Below the pieces are notes generated by a model, which was given only the letters and a program-made list of their open reading frames with translations, ran no database searches and had not been told where the DNA came from. Shown here piece after piece: positions 18,771-28,945 of a stretch of DNA of 64,000 nucleotides; positions within the stretch are counted from its first letter, which is position 1; each line of letters opens with the position of its first letter. The translations under genes and the position numbers were made by a program. The DNA comes from Acerihabitans arboris (GTDB taxonomy: Bacteria > Pseudomonadota > Gammaproteobacteria > Enterobacterales > Enterobacteriaceae), in the NCBI RefSeq assembly GCF_010131535.1, contig NZ_WUBS01000002.1, positions 310,001-374,000 of the forward strand. The letters are read 5' to 3'.

Positions 18771-19550
18771 TCAGAACATCACCTGCCCGCCGGTAATATT
18801 GATCGATTGACCGGTACAGTAGGACGCTTTGTCACTGGCATAAAACAGCAGCATATTCAGCACATCCTGATATTCGCAGCCGCGTTTCAACGGGACCTTG
18901 TCGATATAATATTGTTCGACCTGATCCGCGCGCAGCCCGAGCTTTTGCGCATACTGCGGCAACAGCGACTGGAACATGGGCGATTTAAGCAAATTGCCCA
19001 GCATCAGCGAATGGACGGTGATGCCGTACTCCGCCAGATCCAGCGCCAGTGATTGGGTCAGCCCCACGCCGCCGAACTTGGCGGCGCTATAACCCGAGTT
19101 ATGCTTACTGCCCACTTTACCTGATTTGGAGTTTATCTGGATAATCCGCCCGGCGACGCCGTCACGGATCATCAATTTGGTAAACTCGCGCGCGCACAGG
19201 AAATACCCCACCAGATTAACCTGTAACGACAGATCGAAATCCACCAGGTTAAACTGGGTAATGGGCGCCGCCTTGGCAAGGCCCGCGCTGTAGACCAGCA
19301 GGTTCACCTGACCGAACTGCCCGTCCACCGCCTTGGACAAGCGTATCACGCTCTCTTCATTCGTCGCGTCGACGCCAAAACCAAATGCCGTATCCTCACC
19401 CAGACGTGCGTTGATATCGGACGCGACCTGCCAGGCATGCTGCGCATTTAAATCGGCCACCGCTACTCTATAACCGGCCTCTGCCACGCCCGCGCATAAA
19501 AAGGCCCCAAGGGTTTGGCCACCACCAATGACTACCGCAACCTGCTTCAT
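18771..19550 (-). CDS. srlD: sorbitol-6-phosphate 2-dehydrogenase SrlD
   Basis: This short-chain dehydrogenase of 259 residues converts D-glucitol 6-phosphate to fructose 6-phosphate with NAD. The nucleotide-binding start is VAVVIGGGQTLGAFLC, and the catalytic Ser and the YSAAK motif lie near residues 140-160. It follows srlB by 24 nt. Length and sequence match the enterobacterial enzyme throughout. Confidence 0.96.
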   Translation of the reverse strand: MKQVAVVIGGGQTLGAFLCAGVAEAGYRVAVADLNAQHAWQVASDINARLGEDTAFGFGVDATNEESVIRLSKAVDGQFGQVNLLVYSAGLAKAAPITQFNLVDFDLSLQVNLVGYFLCAREFTKLMIRDGVAGRIIQINSKSGKVGSKHNSGYSAAKFGGVGLTQSLALDLAEYGITVHSLMLGNLLKSPMFQSLLPQYAQKLGLRADQVEQYYIDKVPLKRGCEYQDVLNMLLFYASDKASYCTGQSINITGGQVMF

Positions 19551-19574
19551 ATACTGCTCCTACATGATAATAAA

Positions 19575-19937
19575 TTAAGCCTGAATGGTTAACGCGCTGC
19601 CAACCGGAACATCAACCGGGGTCGCACCGGCGACATGGATGGTGCCGGGATATTCGGCCTGCGCCGCGCCATCAAACCTTATGGTGATATGGCCCAGCTC
19701 GCGCAGGTTGTTATCCGCCACCTCACCCACCGCCGTAATGGGGAACACCTCGTTGGCCAGGGTCAAGGTGGCGCCGGCTTCCAACTCTCCTTGCATATCG
19801 CCGGGACGGTGAATAAAACAGTAGGCCTCGATATCTTCCGGCGCGCCTTCCCGAAAGGTAATGAGCATATTGTCGGCCAGCGATTCGCGCGCATAATCAC
19901 CGACACGCGTAAAGGTGGTCTGGTAAATCGTCTGCAT
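19575..19937 (-). CDS. srlB: PTS glucitol/sorbitol-specific EIIA component
   Basis: This is the cytoplasmic EIIA of the glucitol phosphotransferase system, 120 residues, matching the family length. The phospho-accepting histidine is H43 in AYCFIHRPGD. It takes phosphate from HPr and passes it to the EIIB part of SrlE. It starts 23 nt after srlE in the operon. Confidence 0.95.
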   Translation of the reverse strand: MQTIYQTTFTRVGDYARESLADNMLITFREGAPEDIEAYCFIHRPGDMQGELEAGATLTLANEVFPITAVGEVADNNLRELGHITIRFDGAAQAEYPGTIHVAGATPVDVPVGSALTIQA

Positions 19938-19960
19938 ACATACTCCAAAATCCGTTGATA

Positions 19961-20986
19961 TTAATGGTAAATAAACCCGGACACCGCCCAGGCCAGCAAG
20001 ACGGTGGGCGCGCCGGTCAAAAAACGGCCGACCAGCACCGAAGGCACGCCAACCCGGACCGTATCCTGCTTGGCTTCGGCCAATGACAACCCGACCGGGA
20101 TAAAATCGGCGGCCGCCTGGGCATTAATGGCAAACAGCGCCGGCAGCGCCAGATGGGGAGGAATATGGCCCTGGCCAATCTGCACGCCGACCAGAACACC
20201 GATAACCTGCGCTATTACCGCGCCGGGGCCGAGAAACGGCGACAGCAGCGGAAAGGAGCAGATCAGCGCCAGCGTCACCAGGCCAATGGGACTATTGGCC
20301 AGCGGCGTCAGGCCGTGGGCGATAAAGTCACCCAGGCCCGAGGCGATGATGATGCCGATAAGCGCCGACACGAAGGCCATAAAAGGCAGGATGGTTTTCA
20401 GCACGGTATCGATGGTTTCACGTCCGGCCTGGAAGAACACCGCCACCACCGATCCCATGCCCATGCCGACTTTCGCCAGCAGTCCGTCGCTTTGTTCGGT
20501 AATTTTTTTACTGGTGTCGTAATCGCGGCCCGGGGCCTTGGCCGGCGGGCTTTCGTCCCGGGTGGGCTGATGGGCGCCCGGCTGCGGCGATGGCGCGGCG
20601 TCAAGGTCGGATTCGTCATCCGCCACCCGTTGAATATTCTGTTCACGCACGCCGGAGACGTAAATGTCCTCCAGGATAAATTGCGCCAATGGTCCGGAGC
20701 GGCCGGTGGCATGGATATTGACGGTGGGAATGCGGCGCTTGGGGTAGATGCCGCAGCGCAGCGTGCCGCCGCAATCAATCACCACCACGCCAATCTCGTC
20801 CGCCGGCGGCTCGCCTTCCCTGAAACCATCCACCGCCGGCCAGCCGGTGAGCCGGCTCAGGCGATCGACAATCGCCGGACGCGTGCCCGCCGTGATATAC
20901 ACCACTTTTTTGCCCGGCACGGCCTCGATCAGTAGGGGACCGCCCCAACCGCTTTCGCCTTTTTCAATACGAATAAACGTGTTCAT
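19961..20986 (-). CDS. srlE: PTS glucitol/sorbitol-specific EIIBC component
   Basis: This 341-residue EIIB-EIIC subunit phosphorylates glucitol during uptake. The EIIB phospho-cysteine is in [15 protein letters not shown] (residues 71-85), and the EIIC membrane part starts after about residue 190. Compared with E. coli SrlE (319 residues) the linker at about 125-160 is longer, rich in Pro/Ala/Asp and apparently unstructured. Otherwise it follows the E. coli sequence closely. It overlaps no gene and lies 15 nt after srlA. Confidence 0.95.
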   Translation of the reverse strand: MNTFIRIEKGESGWGGPLLIEAVPGKKVVYITAGTRPAIVDRLSRLTGWPAVDGFREGEPPADEIGVVVIDCGGTLRCGIYPKRRIPTVNIHATGRSGPLAQFILEDIYVSGVREQNIQRVADDESDLDAAPSPQPGAHQPTRDESPPAKAPGRDYDTSKKITEQSDGLLAKVGMGMGSVVAVFFQAGRETIDTVLKTILPFMAFVSALIGIIIASGLGDFIAHGLTPLANSPIGLVTLALICSFPLLSPFLGPGAVIAQVIGVLVGVQIGQGHIPPHLALPALFAINAQAAADFIPVGLSLAEAKQDTVRVGVPSVLVGRFLTGAPTVLLAWAVSGFIYH

Positions 20987-21001
20987 CGCCTTCTCCTGGG
21001 G

Positions 21002-21550
21002 TTACAAGCGGACATGCTGATCAAGTTGGATACGCATTTTGCGTTCAAAAATCGAGGTGGTCAGATCGGTTATCCACCCGCGGAAAAAGTTGGTGAACAT
21101 CCCCACCAGCAGGTAACTCACCGCCAGCGGCCCCAGCGGCAGGTTTAGCGTAGTCAACCCGTTGGCGATACCGAGATAGACAAATAACTCACCCGGATTG
21201 ATATGGGGAAACAGGCCGTTCATGGAATGGCAACTGTACGAGGCGGCGGCGTAATAGCTGGGTTTGTATTTTTCCGGCATAAAACGCCCCAGGCTCAAGG
21301 TCATGGGATTACAAAAAACAAAGGTGCCAATCACCGGCAGCAGCAGATAACGCGATACCGGATTACCCGCGCAGCGTTGGGCCAGGCGTTCGATCCTGCC
21401 CTGGCCGACAAAGACGATCAGGGCGTTCATGATAACCAATAAACTGATAAGCAGCGGGAGGATGCCGGTCACCATACCGACAAACACCGACCCGCCTTTT
21501 TGAAACAGGCCGATAAACCACTCGGCGCCGTGGGCGATCACCTCAATCAT
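21002..21550 (-). CDS. srlA: PTS glucitol/sorbitol-specific EIIC component
   Basis: This 182-residue membrane subunit pairs with SrlE to form the sugar channel. The ATG at 21548-21550 was chosen because GGAGAAAAAT precedes it and the product then starts [16 protein letters not shown], as in E. coli; an in-frame ATG 12 nt upstream overlaps that ribosome-binding site. [20 protein letters not shown] and [20 protein letters not shown] are near-identical to E. coli. It is the first gene of srlAEBDMRQ. Confidence 0.95.
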   Translation of the reverse strand: MIEVIAHGAEWFIGLFQKGGSVFVGMVTGILPLLISLLVIMNALIVFVGQGRIERLAQRCAGNPVSRYLLLPVIGTFVFCNPMTLSLGRFMPEKYKPSYYAAASYSCHSMNGLFPHINPGELFVYLGIANGLTTLNLPLGPLAVSYLLVGMFTNFFRGWITDLTTSIFERKMRIQLDQHVRL

Positions 21551-21625
21551 ATTTTTCTCCATTCGTGGTAAATAGGCGGAAAAGCACCTTTGCCGATGGG
21601 GGGCATCGACGTATTGCGCTGCTTA

Positions 21626-21692
21626 AGATATCCGTCTTAGCTTATGTTTTGTTAGATATGCATCACATTATGAAAGTTATTTCTTTTGAAAT
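21626..21692 (-). promoter_or_regulatory. srl operon promoter region: CRP-like site and inverted repeat
   Basis: TTAGA-N6-TCACA at 21652-21667 holds one perfect CRP half-site and one weak one. It lies about 40 nt before where a TATCTT-type -10 (near 21626-21632) would start transcription. ATTTC-TTTT-GAAAT (21679-21692) is an inverted repeat in the same region and may bind SrlR. Catabolite activation plus SrlR repression is known for this operon in E. coli; the exact sites here are inferred. Confidence 0.4.
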
Positions 21693-21830
21693 GAAATATT
21701 ATTAATTGATTTTTACTTCTCAATAAAAGATTAGCTTTCAGGATTTGTAGATAAACGGACCCATACGGGTCCTGTGCTCAGCAGGGGGGATGGCGAAAGC
21801 CGGCTTCAGCGTTAAGGTGATAATTCGGTA

Positions 21831-22463
21831 TCAGCGCCGCCCTTCGGCCGCCATGCGCAGGGCAAGCCCCGCCAATACGCTGGCCATTATCCAGCGCTGC
21901 AGGGTAAGCCATAACGGCCGGGCGCCGAAGAAGGCGGCGATGCTGGCCGCCGACCACGCAATCAGCGCATTAACGCTGACGCTGATGATAATTTGCGTCA
22001 ATCCGAGCATCAGCGACTGGCTGAATATATGGCCGTGAGCCGGAATGATAAACTGCGGCAGCAGCGACAGATACAGTATCGCCACCTTGGGATTCAATAT
22101 ACTGGTGAGCAGTCCCATGGCGAAGAGCCTTGGCGTGCTGTCTCGCGACAGCCGCCTGACCTGGAAGGGGGAAGACCCATCACGCCTTACCGCCTGCCAT
22201 GCCAGATAAAGCAGGTATAACGCCCCGGCAAAGCGCAATGAGTCATAGGCAAAAGGAATGGCCATTAATAACGCCGTGATGCCCAACGCGGCAAAGAGCA
22301 TATAAAATACAAACCCCAGCGCCACGCCGCCCAGCGAAATCATTCCGGCTTTTGGCCCCTGGCATACCGAACGGGAAACCAGATAAATCATATTCGGCCC
22401 CGGCGTCAGCACCAGACCCAGCGCAATGGCGGCAAAAGGAAGGAATTGAGAGGTTTCCAGCAT
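21831..22463 (-). CDS. LysE/RhtB family amino-acid exporter
   Basis: This is a membrane exporter of 210 residues. The frame is open to 22556, but the ATG at 22461-22463 gives the classic family start: MLETSQFLPFAAIAL followed by the TPGPNMIYLVSRS motif. Five or six hydrophobic segments are visible. Members export amino acids such as homoserine, threonine or leucine; the substrate here is unknown. The gene stands alone. The 512-nt stretch 22464-22975 holds its upstream region and that of the response regulator, with no further ORF I would support. Confidence 0.88.
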   Translation of the reverse strand: MLETSQFLPFAAIALGLVLTPGPNMIYLVSRSVCQGPKAGMISLGGVALGFVFYMLFAALGITALLMAIPFAYDSLRFAGALYLLYLAWQAVRRDGSSPFQVRRLSRDSTPRLFAMGLLTSILNPKVAILYLSLLPQFIIPAHGHIFSQSLMLGLTQIIISVSVNALIAWSAASIAAFFGARPLWLTLQRWIMASVLAGLALRMAAEGRR

Positions 22464-22975
22464 AAGGATATCCCTAGCAAGTTGATGCAGGTCACCGCCA
22501 TGATACCCAAGAATAAAGGGCAAGAATATGTTTTTACCGCCGCCCGCCCGCCGCATTTGCGCGGGTGCGCTAATAAACTAACGCGATATCCTCCATGGCC
22601 GGGAAAAATCAATCATCAATAAATTTAATGGTTATTCGGCAGGCATGTTGATTATTAAAACGCTGGGCCACGCCATGCTAAAACTTTATATACGGCGGTA
22701 ACATCAACATCCAGCCGCATTTTTCGCCCGGCCGGCCAGCCGCCCGCGAGAATCACTATTTATAACGTCTTTTACAGGTAAAGATAACGAAAATATTGCT
22801 AACCCGGCGTTGACCAGATCTTCACAATGGGTCCATTACATGTAAAACTAAATTCACCGATTTCATCAAGATAAATAATCAAATAGCCCCTGGCCCGTGG
22901 ACAGTATTCACAGGTTAGGGCCATAGATAATCCCTATTGGACTTATTGATTTAATTCCAATCCTTTGGCGTAATC

Positions 22976-23626
22976 ATGAATACTTCCAGCATCACGGTTT
23001 TACTGGTTGAAGACGATGAACCCATGCGCATGGAGTTCGAGTCCATGGTATTAAGCCATCCCCGCTTGACGCTGGCGGGCAGCGTCTCTACCTTAAGCGA
23101 TGCATGGACGCTGCTGCGGCATACCGTTCCGGATGTCGCCATTATCGATCTGGGCCTGCACGACGGCGACGGGATTGAACTGATCAAATCGTTGCAGCAG
23201 CAGGCGTCCCGGACGGCGGTGCTGGTGGCCACCATCTTCGGCGACGAGGCCCATGTGATCCGCGCCATCGAAGCCGGCGCGCGCGGATATCTGCTCAAAG
23301 ATACATCCCTTGATGAATTCGCCAGGGCGGTGGAGCTGGTGCATGCCGGCGGCGCGCCGTTATCGCCGCAAATCGCCCGTCATCTGCTAAAACGATTTGA
23401 ACCGGTGGAAAAATCCAGCGCGACGGCGCGGCCGGATGCCCTGACCGCGCGCGAAGTCGATATCCTCCGGCATATTTCACAGGGATTTACCGTGGCGGAA
23501 TCCGCGCGCATGCTTAATATATCGACGCATACCGTCGCTACCCATATCAAAAATATCTACAGTAAACTGGCCGTTCACAACCGGGTAGAAGCCATTATCC
23601 AGGCACGGAACCAGGGCCTGATTTAA
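22976..23626 (+). CDS. LuxR/NarL-type response regulator
   Basis: This 216-residue two-component regulator has a receiver domain at residues 6-120 with acidic pocket E12/D13/D14, phospho-acceptor D58 (AIIDLGLHDGDG) and K108. A LuxR-type helix-turn-helix follows at about 150-215 (LTAREVDILRHISQGFTVAESARMLNIS, then TVATHIKNIYSKL). The stop TAA overlaps the ATG of the kinase gene by one base, so the two are coupled. Target genes are unknown; the palindrome at 25445 and the small gene at 25617 are the nearest candidates. Confidence 0.93.
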   Translation: MNTSSITVLLVEDDEPMRMEFESMVLSHPRLTLAGSVSTLSDAWTLLRHTVPDVAIIDLGLHDGDGIELIKSLQQQASRTAVLVATIFGDEAHVIRAIEAGARGYLLKDTSLDEFARAVELVHAGGAPLSPQIARHLLKRFEPVEKSSATARPDALTAREVDILRHISQGFTVAESARMLNISTHTVATHIKNIYSKLAVHNRVEAIIQARNQGLI

Positions 23627-25422
23627 TGCGCGCGACACGCAGGCGATGGATGTGGTCGTGGTGTGCAACGGCGCTCCTGCTGCCGCTGCTGTCAAGCCTG
23701 GCGCTGCTTGCCGACGCCGCGGCGCCGCTGGACATCGATCCCGACGAACCGCATAACACGGTACTGCTGGATCGCGCCGAATTTATCATCAACAGCGACT
23801 GCACGCCGCCGGCGCGGCATGGCGCCACGGTGACGTTGCCGGATAACTGGCGTTTGCGCGCGCCGACGCTAAACGGTATCGCCTGGTATCGGCTGGCCTT
23901 TCATCTCGACTCGCTGCCGGAGCAGCCGCTGGCCTTATACCTGCCGCATCTTTCGGTGGCGGGGGAAATCTGGCTTAACGGATCGCTGCTTAATCCGGGG
24001 GTACGGTTCAACGACATCGCCGGGCGGCATGTGGTGCCGATGAATGAGTCGCCGTTATATATAGTATTACCAGCCGGTTTATTCCGTAACGGCGATAACC
24101 AGCTGGCCGTCAGGCTGGAGGGGGACAGCGCGCTGCGCAGCGGTCTTTCCGCCATCCGCCTGGGGCCGGCATTGTCGCTGCGCGCCGTGTGGTTCGAGCG
24201 GTATCTGCTGCAGGTCATTGTGCCTTATGTGCTCCTGGTGCTCATTGCCGGCTCCCTGTGTTTCCTGGTGGCCTATACCTGGCGGCAAAGGCGCCTGTTT
24301 ATTATCCAATTCGCCCTGCTGGCCTCACTGGCCACGCTGCTCGCCTACCTGGCCGACCTGGCTATTCCCCTGGGCGCCCAGGAGGCCCTGCGGGTCATTA
24401 TTACCACCATCATGTACTGGGCGCTGTGCGTGGCGGGTTATCGTCTTTCCGGCGCGCGGCTGCGCTGGTTCCCGCCATTGCTGCACGGGCTTACCCTGCT
24501 GACGATCATTATCGTCATCGCCACGATGATCGTGGGCGAGGCGACGGATCGCACCTGGCTTATCACCTGGCCCCATGTGGCGTTTCGCCTGGTGCCCATC
24601 GGCCTGTTGCTGGCCCGTGGCTTGAAAACGCGCTCGGTTAAGCTCATTGCCTTATCCTCGACCGGGCTGCTATGGACGCTCACCGTCGCGCAGTCCTATT
24701 TAATCATCATGGAATGGCTGCCCTGGGATAGCTTCCGCTGGAGTTTTGTCGGCGCCCTGCCGTTTTGTATTGTCATGATCTACTTCTTTGCCGAGCGGTT
24801 TATTATCGATCGCGAAGGCAGCCAGATTGAAAAGCGCGCGGCCATTGTCGCCGAACGGGCGCGCATCCTGCAGGATATGCACGACGGCATGGGCGCGCAG
24901 CTGATTACCGCCCTGCGCCTGGCGCGCCGTCATGACAGCGACCCGGAGGAACTGGCCCGCCATATCGAGGAGTCATTGCAGGATTTACGCCTGATTATCG
25001 ACTCGCTGGATCTGACCGAGCACGACCTGCTGCCGCTGCTGGGAAACCTGCGCTTTCGCCTGCAGCCGCGCCTGAGCGCGCTGGGCATCAACCTGGAGTG
25101 GGATGTGTCGCCGATCCCTTCCCTGAACTACCTGACGCCGGAATCCGCGCTGTCCATACTGAGGATAGTGCAGGAAGCCATTAATAATGCGTTGCAGCAC
25201 GCGCAGCCGTCCCGTATCCGCATCGAGATCAAACCGGTGGGTGAGGAAGTGGTCATCCGGGTGTCCGACGACGGCCACGGCATGTTGCCCGAGATTGTCC
25301 GCCCCGGCTCCCACGGGCTGGCCGGCATGCATTCGCGGGCCAATAAGCTTGGCGCGCGCCTGACGATACAGGGCGGGCCGGCGGGCACGGAAATAGTGCT
25401 TTATCTCCCACTTTTCGGATAG
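23626..25422 (+). CDS. 7TM-type sensor histidine kinase
   Basis: This inner-membrane kinase has 598 residues. Residues 8-30 form a signal or first membrane segment. About 35-185 is a periplasmic beta-sandwich reminiscent of sugar-binding folds (WYRLAFHLDSLP, GEIWLNGSLLNPG). About 195-395 carries seven hydrophobic segments. A HisKA_3-type dimerisation box follows with H419 in LQDMHDGMGAQL, then a HATPase_c domain with N520/N521 in EAINNALQHA and the G-box DDGHGM at 548-553. The layout matches 7TMR-DISM-type receptors feeding a NarL-type regulator. The ligand is unknown; a carbohydrate is suggested by the periplasmic fold, as inference. Confidence 0.9.
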   Translation: MRATRRRWMWSWCATALLLPLLSSLALLADAAAPLDIDPDEPHNTVLLDRAEFIINSDCTPPARHGATVTLPDNWRLRAPTLNGIAWYRLAFHLDSLPEQPLALYLPHLSVAGEIWLNGSLLNPGVRFNDIAGRHVVPMNESPLYIVLPAGLFRNGDNQLAVRLEGDSALRSGLSAIRLGPALSLRAVWFERYLLQVIVPYVLLVLIAGSLCFLVAYTWRQRRLFIIQFALLASLATLLAYLADLAIPLGAQEALRVIITTIMYWALCVAGYRLSGARLRWFPPLLHGLTLLTIIIVIATMIVGEATDRTWLITWPHVAFRLVPIGLLLARGLKTRSVKLIALSSTGLLWTLTVAQSYLIIMEWLPWDSFRWSFVGALPFCIVMIYFFAERFIIDREGSQIEKRAAIVAERARILQDMHDGMGAQLITALRLARRHDSDPEELARHIEESLQDLRLIIDSLDLTEHDLLPLLGNLRFRLQPRLSALGINLEWDVSPIPSLNYLTPESALSILRIVQEAINNALQHAQPSRIRIEIKPVGEEVVIRVSDDGHGMLPEIVRPGSHGLAGMHSRANKLGARLTIQGGPAGTEIVLYLPLFG

Positions 25423-25444
25423 GGATGATATTATTTCACGATAA

Positions 25445-25460
25445 TACCCTAAACAGGGTA
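25445..25460. promoter_or_regulatory. palindrome TACCCT-AAAC-AGGGTA
   Basis: A perfect 6-bp inverted repeat begins 23 nt after the kinase stop and lies about 160 nt before the small membrane-protein gene. It is either a weak terminator stem or a binding site, for example for the adjacent NarL-type regulator. A second imperfect stem (CCGCC/GGCGG) lies at 25511-25529. Confidence 0.3.
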
Positions 25461-25616
25461 TGCGTCCCGCCCGCGTAATCCGTACACTTCATTCCAGTAG
25501 AGTGCTGACCGCCGGACTTTTTGGCGGGTAGCAAAAGCACCCTGCCAGCGTCCGCTCGTTAAAGTATAAGGCACACAGCATAGTTATATTACGTTATTAT
25601 TGCACTAGGTGATAAA

Positions 25617-25769
25617 ATGCAAATCATGCTACCTGTAATAGGTTTATTCTTGTTGATTGCGTTAATGGTATTCTCCCTGTTAATGCATCAAAAAAATAAA
25701 GATAAAACAAGATTACCGAACAGATATACAGAAATCAGATCCAAGAAAAGACTTAAATTGTTCCATTAA
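25617..25769 (+). CDS. 50-residue single-span membrane protein
   Basis: ATG at 25617 is preceded by AGGTGAT with 5-nt spacing and opens 50 codons ending in TAA at 25767-25769. Residues 3-23 are one hydrophobic helix (MLPVIGLFLLIALMVFSLLM). The remaining 27 residues are strongly basic with many Lys/Arg, predicting an N-out/C-in single-span peptide. A strong intrinsic terminator follows 31 nt later, so this looks like a real short transcript. No homologue recognised. Codon use is AT-rich, unlike its neighbours. It may be regulated by the adjacent two-component pair. Confidence 0.6.
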   Translation: MQIMLPVIGLFLLIALMVFSLLMHQKNKDKTRLPNRYTEIRSKKRLKLFH

Positions 25770-25800
25770 AAATAGGATTATCCTTATTATCATGTCTACT

Positions 25801-25839
25801 ATTCCACCCGACAAGCCCATTGGGTGGAATAGCTTTTTT
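25801..25839 (+). terminator. intrinsic terminator after the small membrane protein gene
   Basis: ATTCCACCC and GGGTGGAAT form a perfect 9-bp stem with a 12-nt loop, followed by AGC and six T residues. This is the cleanest rho-independent terminator in the window. From here to argG (25840-26165) I see no gene. Confidence 0.8.
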
Positions 25840-26117
25840 ATTATCCACCACCGCTATTTTCCTTTAATTATTTTCCCCGAACGGCTTTATCGCGGGCATT
25901 ATTTCGCCGTAATCAGACCAAGGTCCATACCCGCGTTTTGCAACGCCCGGCATGGCCGCCCGCTCCTGGCAACCGGGACTAAAATCCGGATAGCCGCCCC
26001 CTACGCAACATACGGCGCATTGCAGGGTGGCGTTTGGGCTCCAGTTTCCTTAATATGAAGATATCATCTGATTGCAAAAGGTTTGGCTCGCATTGGCGAT
26101 CAGAGGTATCGCGATGA

Positions 26118-27503
<1,386 letters not shown>

Positions 27504-27517
27504 TTTTATGATTTTTA

Positions 27518-27555
27518 CTGATAAACGGCGCTGAATTATCAGCGCTGTTTATCAG
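27518..27555. terminator. long hairpin downstream of argG
   Basis: Two 17-nt arms (27518-27534 and 27539-27555) pair with a single G-T wobble around the loop ATTA, starting 14 nt after the argG stop. No good T-run follows, so termination may need Rho, or the stem may protect the 3' end. Confidence 0.5.
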
Positions 27556-27738
27556 CCGTTGTGTTATTTGCCGTTAGAATAAGGTGCCTGGATCGTTTTC
27601 TTTTCACGCTACAGACGTATTATCTTCGTCAAAATATTTTCAGTAAACTTATTTTACTGGAAACAAAATTTATTTCACTTACCATTATTTTTATAGCATT
27701 AAATTCGTGAAATCATTTATTAGGAAAAATAGCTTTGT

Positions 27739-28842
27739 ATGACTGATGTATATAATAATGCACCTGTAAATTTTTTTTTATCGAACGACAATGTCATCCT
27801 CGACGGCGCCAGCGAGAACACTGCCAATGCGTTAACGGGGCGGTGTAACAATATACGCAACGACCAAACCGATTCTCGTCGTAGCGCAGCAGCGGCTGAT
27901 GACACCTCGGTTATGATAATTAACCCGCTGGAAAACGCCGTACAGCCGATCGCTATACCAACGGCTAAAAACCTGCAGCAAAAGATATGGGATAAGTTTT
28001 TTGTCCTGTTCACCGGGATTCGCGCCGATGACCGCTTGCCTCAAGGCCGGTTGGTGGCCGGCAACCGGCACGCGGCCGGCGCAATGGCAGCGGCGAATCA
28101 CGCCGGCTCGCGCCCTGTCCCCGATGATGATGAAGACTGGACGAGCGTCGCAGATTCATTGCGCGCTGCCGTCGACAGCCTTCCCGTTAAAACCGCCTAT
28201 CGCAATCCGGCGCAGCCGAAGTGTGCCCGTCCGCCCCGTTATCCCGCCTTACCGGGTGAAAATACCGTCTACGCCATCAGGCTGAAAACCTATATCCGGG
28301 AAACCGTGCTCAATGAGGTCAACCCCGACGGCAGGCCACCCCTATGGTTAAGGCCGCTGGCGGCCGTCGCCTCCTGGCTGGGTATTCACGGCGTAGGGCA
28401 AACCAACTGCCTGTCATGCGCCACGGCGGTGGCCGATACCCTCAGGCAGGGCGTATTGCACCGTGCCGATCCGCATCTGCGCGGCGGCAGTCCCGATGAG
28501 TTTGCCACCTTCGGCAACGTATCCAGGACGCTGTTCGACTCCACCGGTGAATTAGCCGGCAGGCTCGGTCAGGGCGGAGATATCAACGCGGTATTGACCC
28601 TGGTGCGGCCACGCTGGCGCCGGCTGTTCAGCCCGGTGGCCGGACATGCCTGCAATATTATCAAGACCGGCGATATCATCCATCTGGTTGACGCGCAGAA
28701 AAAAAGCTACGTCACCGTCGATCAAACCCATGGCCAGGCCGCCATCCATAAGGCGCTGCTGCGTTTCCTCGGTCCGCTGTCGGCCGACAGGGGCGCGATC
28801 AGCCTGGGCAATATCGGCTTTTACCCGCCCCCGGCGGGGTGA
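27739..28842 (+). CDS. papain-fold (Tox-PL-like) toxin/effector candidate
   Basis: This 367-residue protein has no signal peptide or membrane span. Residues 1-60 are polar and rich in Asn/Ser/Asp with little predicted order, as seen in type III secretion leaders. The C-terminal part (about 215-330) shows the elements of a papain-like toxin domain: NCLSCATAVADTL with C224 and C227, then GHACNIIK with H303, then the strand IIHLVDAQ with D318 and Q320. That Cys...His...Asp-x-Gln layout is known from Tox-PL peptidase/deamidase toxins. The gene is solitary, set between argG and an oxidoreductase in AT-rich flanks. No small immunity gene is adjacent, which favours a host-directed effector over an interbacterial toxin. 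Function is inferred; a housekeeping cysteine peptidase is less likely. Confidence 0.6.
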   Translation: MTDVYNNAPVNFFLSNDNVILDGASENTANALTGRCNNIRNDQTDSRRSAAAADDTSVMIINPLENAVQPIAIPTAKNLQQKIWDKFFVLFTGIRADDRLPQGRLVAGNRHAAGAMAAANHAGSRPVPDDDEDWTSVADSLRAAVDSLPVKTAYRNPAQPKCARPPRYPALPGENTVYAIRLKTYIRETVLNEVNPDGRPPLWLRPLAAVASWLGIHGVGQTNCLSCATAVADTLRQGVLHRADPHLRGGSPDEFATFGNVSRTLFDSTGELAGRLGQGGDINAVLTLVRPRWRRLFSPVAGHACNIIKTGDIIHLVDAQKKSYVTVDQTHGQAAIHKALLRFLGPLSADRGAISLGNIGFYPPPAG

Positions 28843-28887
28843 TGCCGCGTCCTGGCGCCAATCCGCTCAGCGCCTGATTCGCTTGCA

Positions 28888-28922
28888 AGATGATAATTGA
28901 TACGTATTATCAATTATCATCT
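28888..28922. promoter_or_regulatory. 15-bp perfect inverted repeat, Fur-box-like
   Basis: AGATGATAATTGATA and TATCAATTATCATCT flank CGTAT. The repeated GATAAT/ATTATC elements resemble the Fur recognition hexamers. It ends 23 nt before the ATG of the oxidoreductase gene and 46 nt after the effector-like gene, so it may be an operator for the former or a transcript-end hairpin for the latter. Confidence 0.4.
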
Positions 28923-28945
28923 ATTCATCGCCGCGGCACTCCCTT

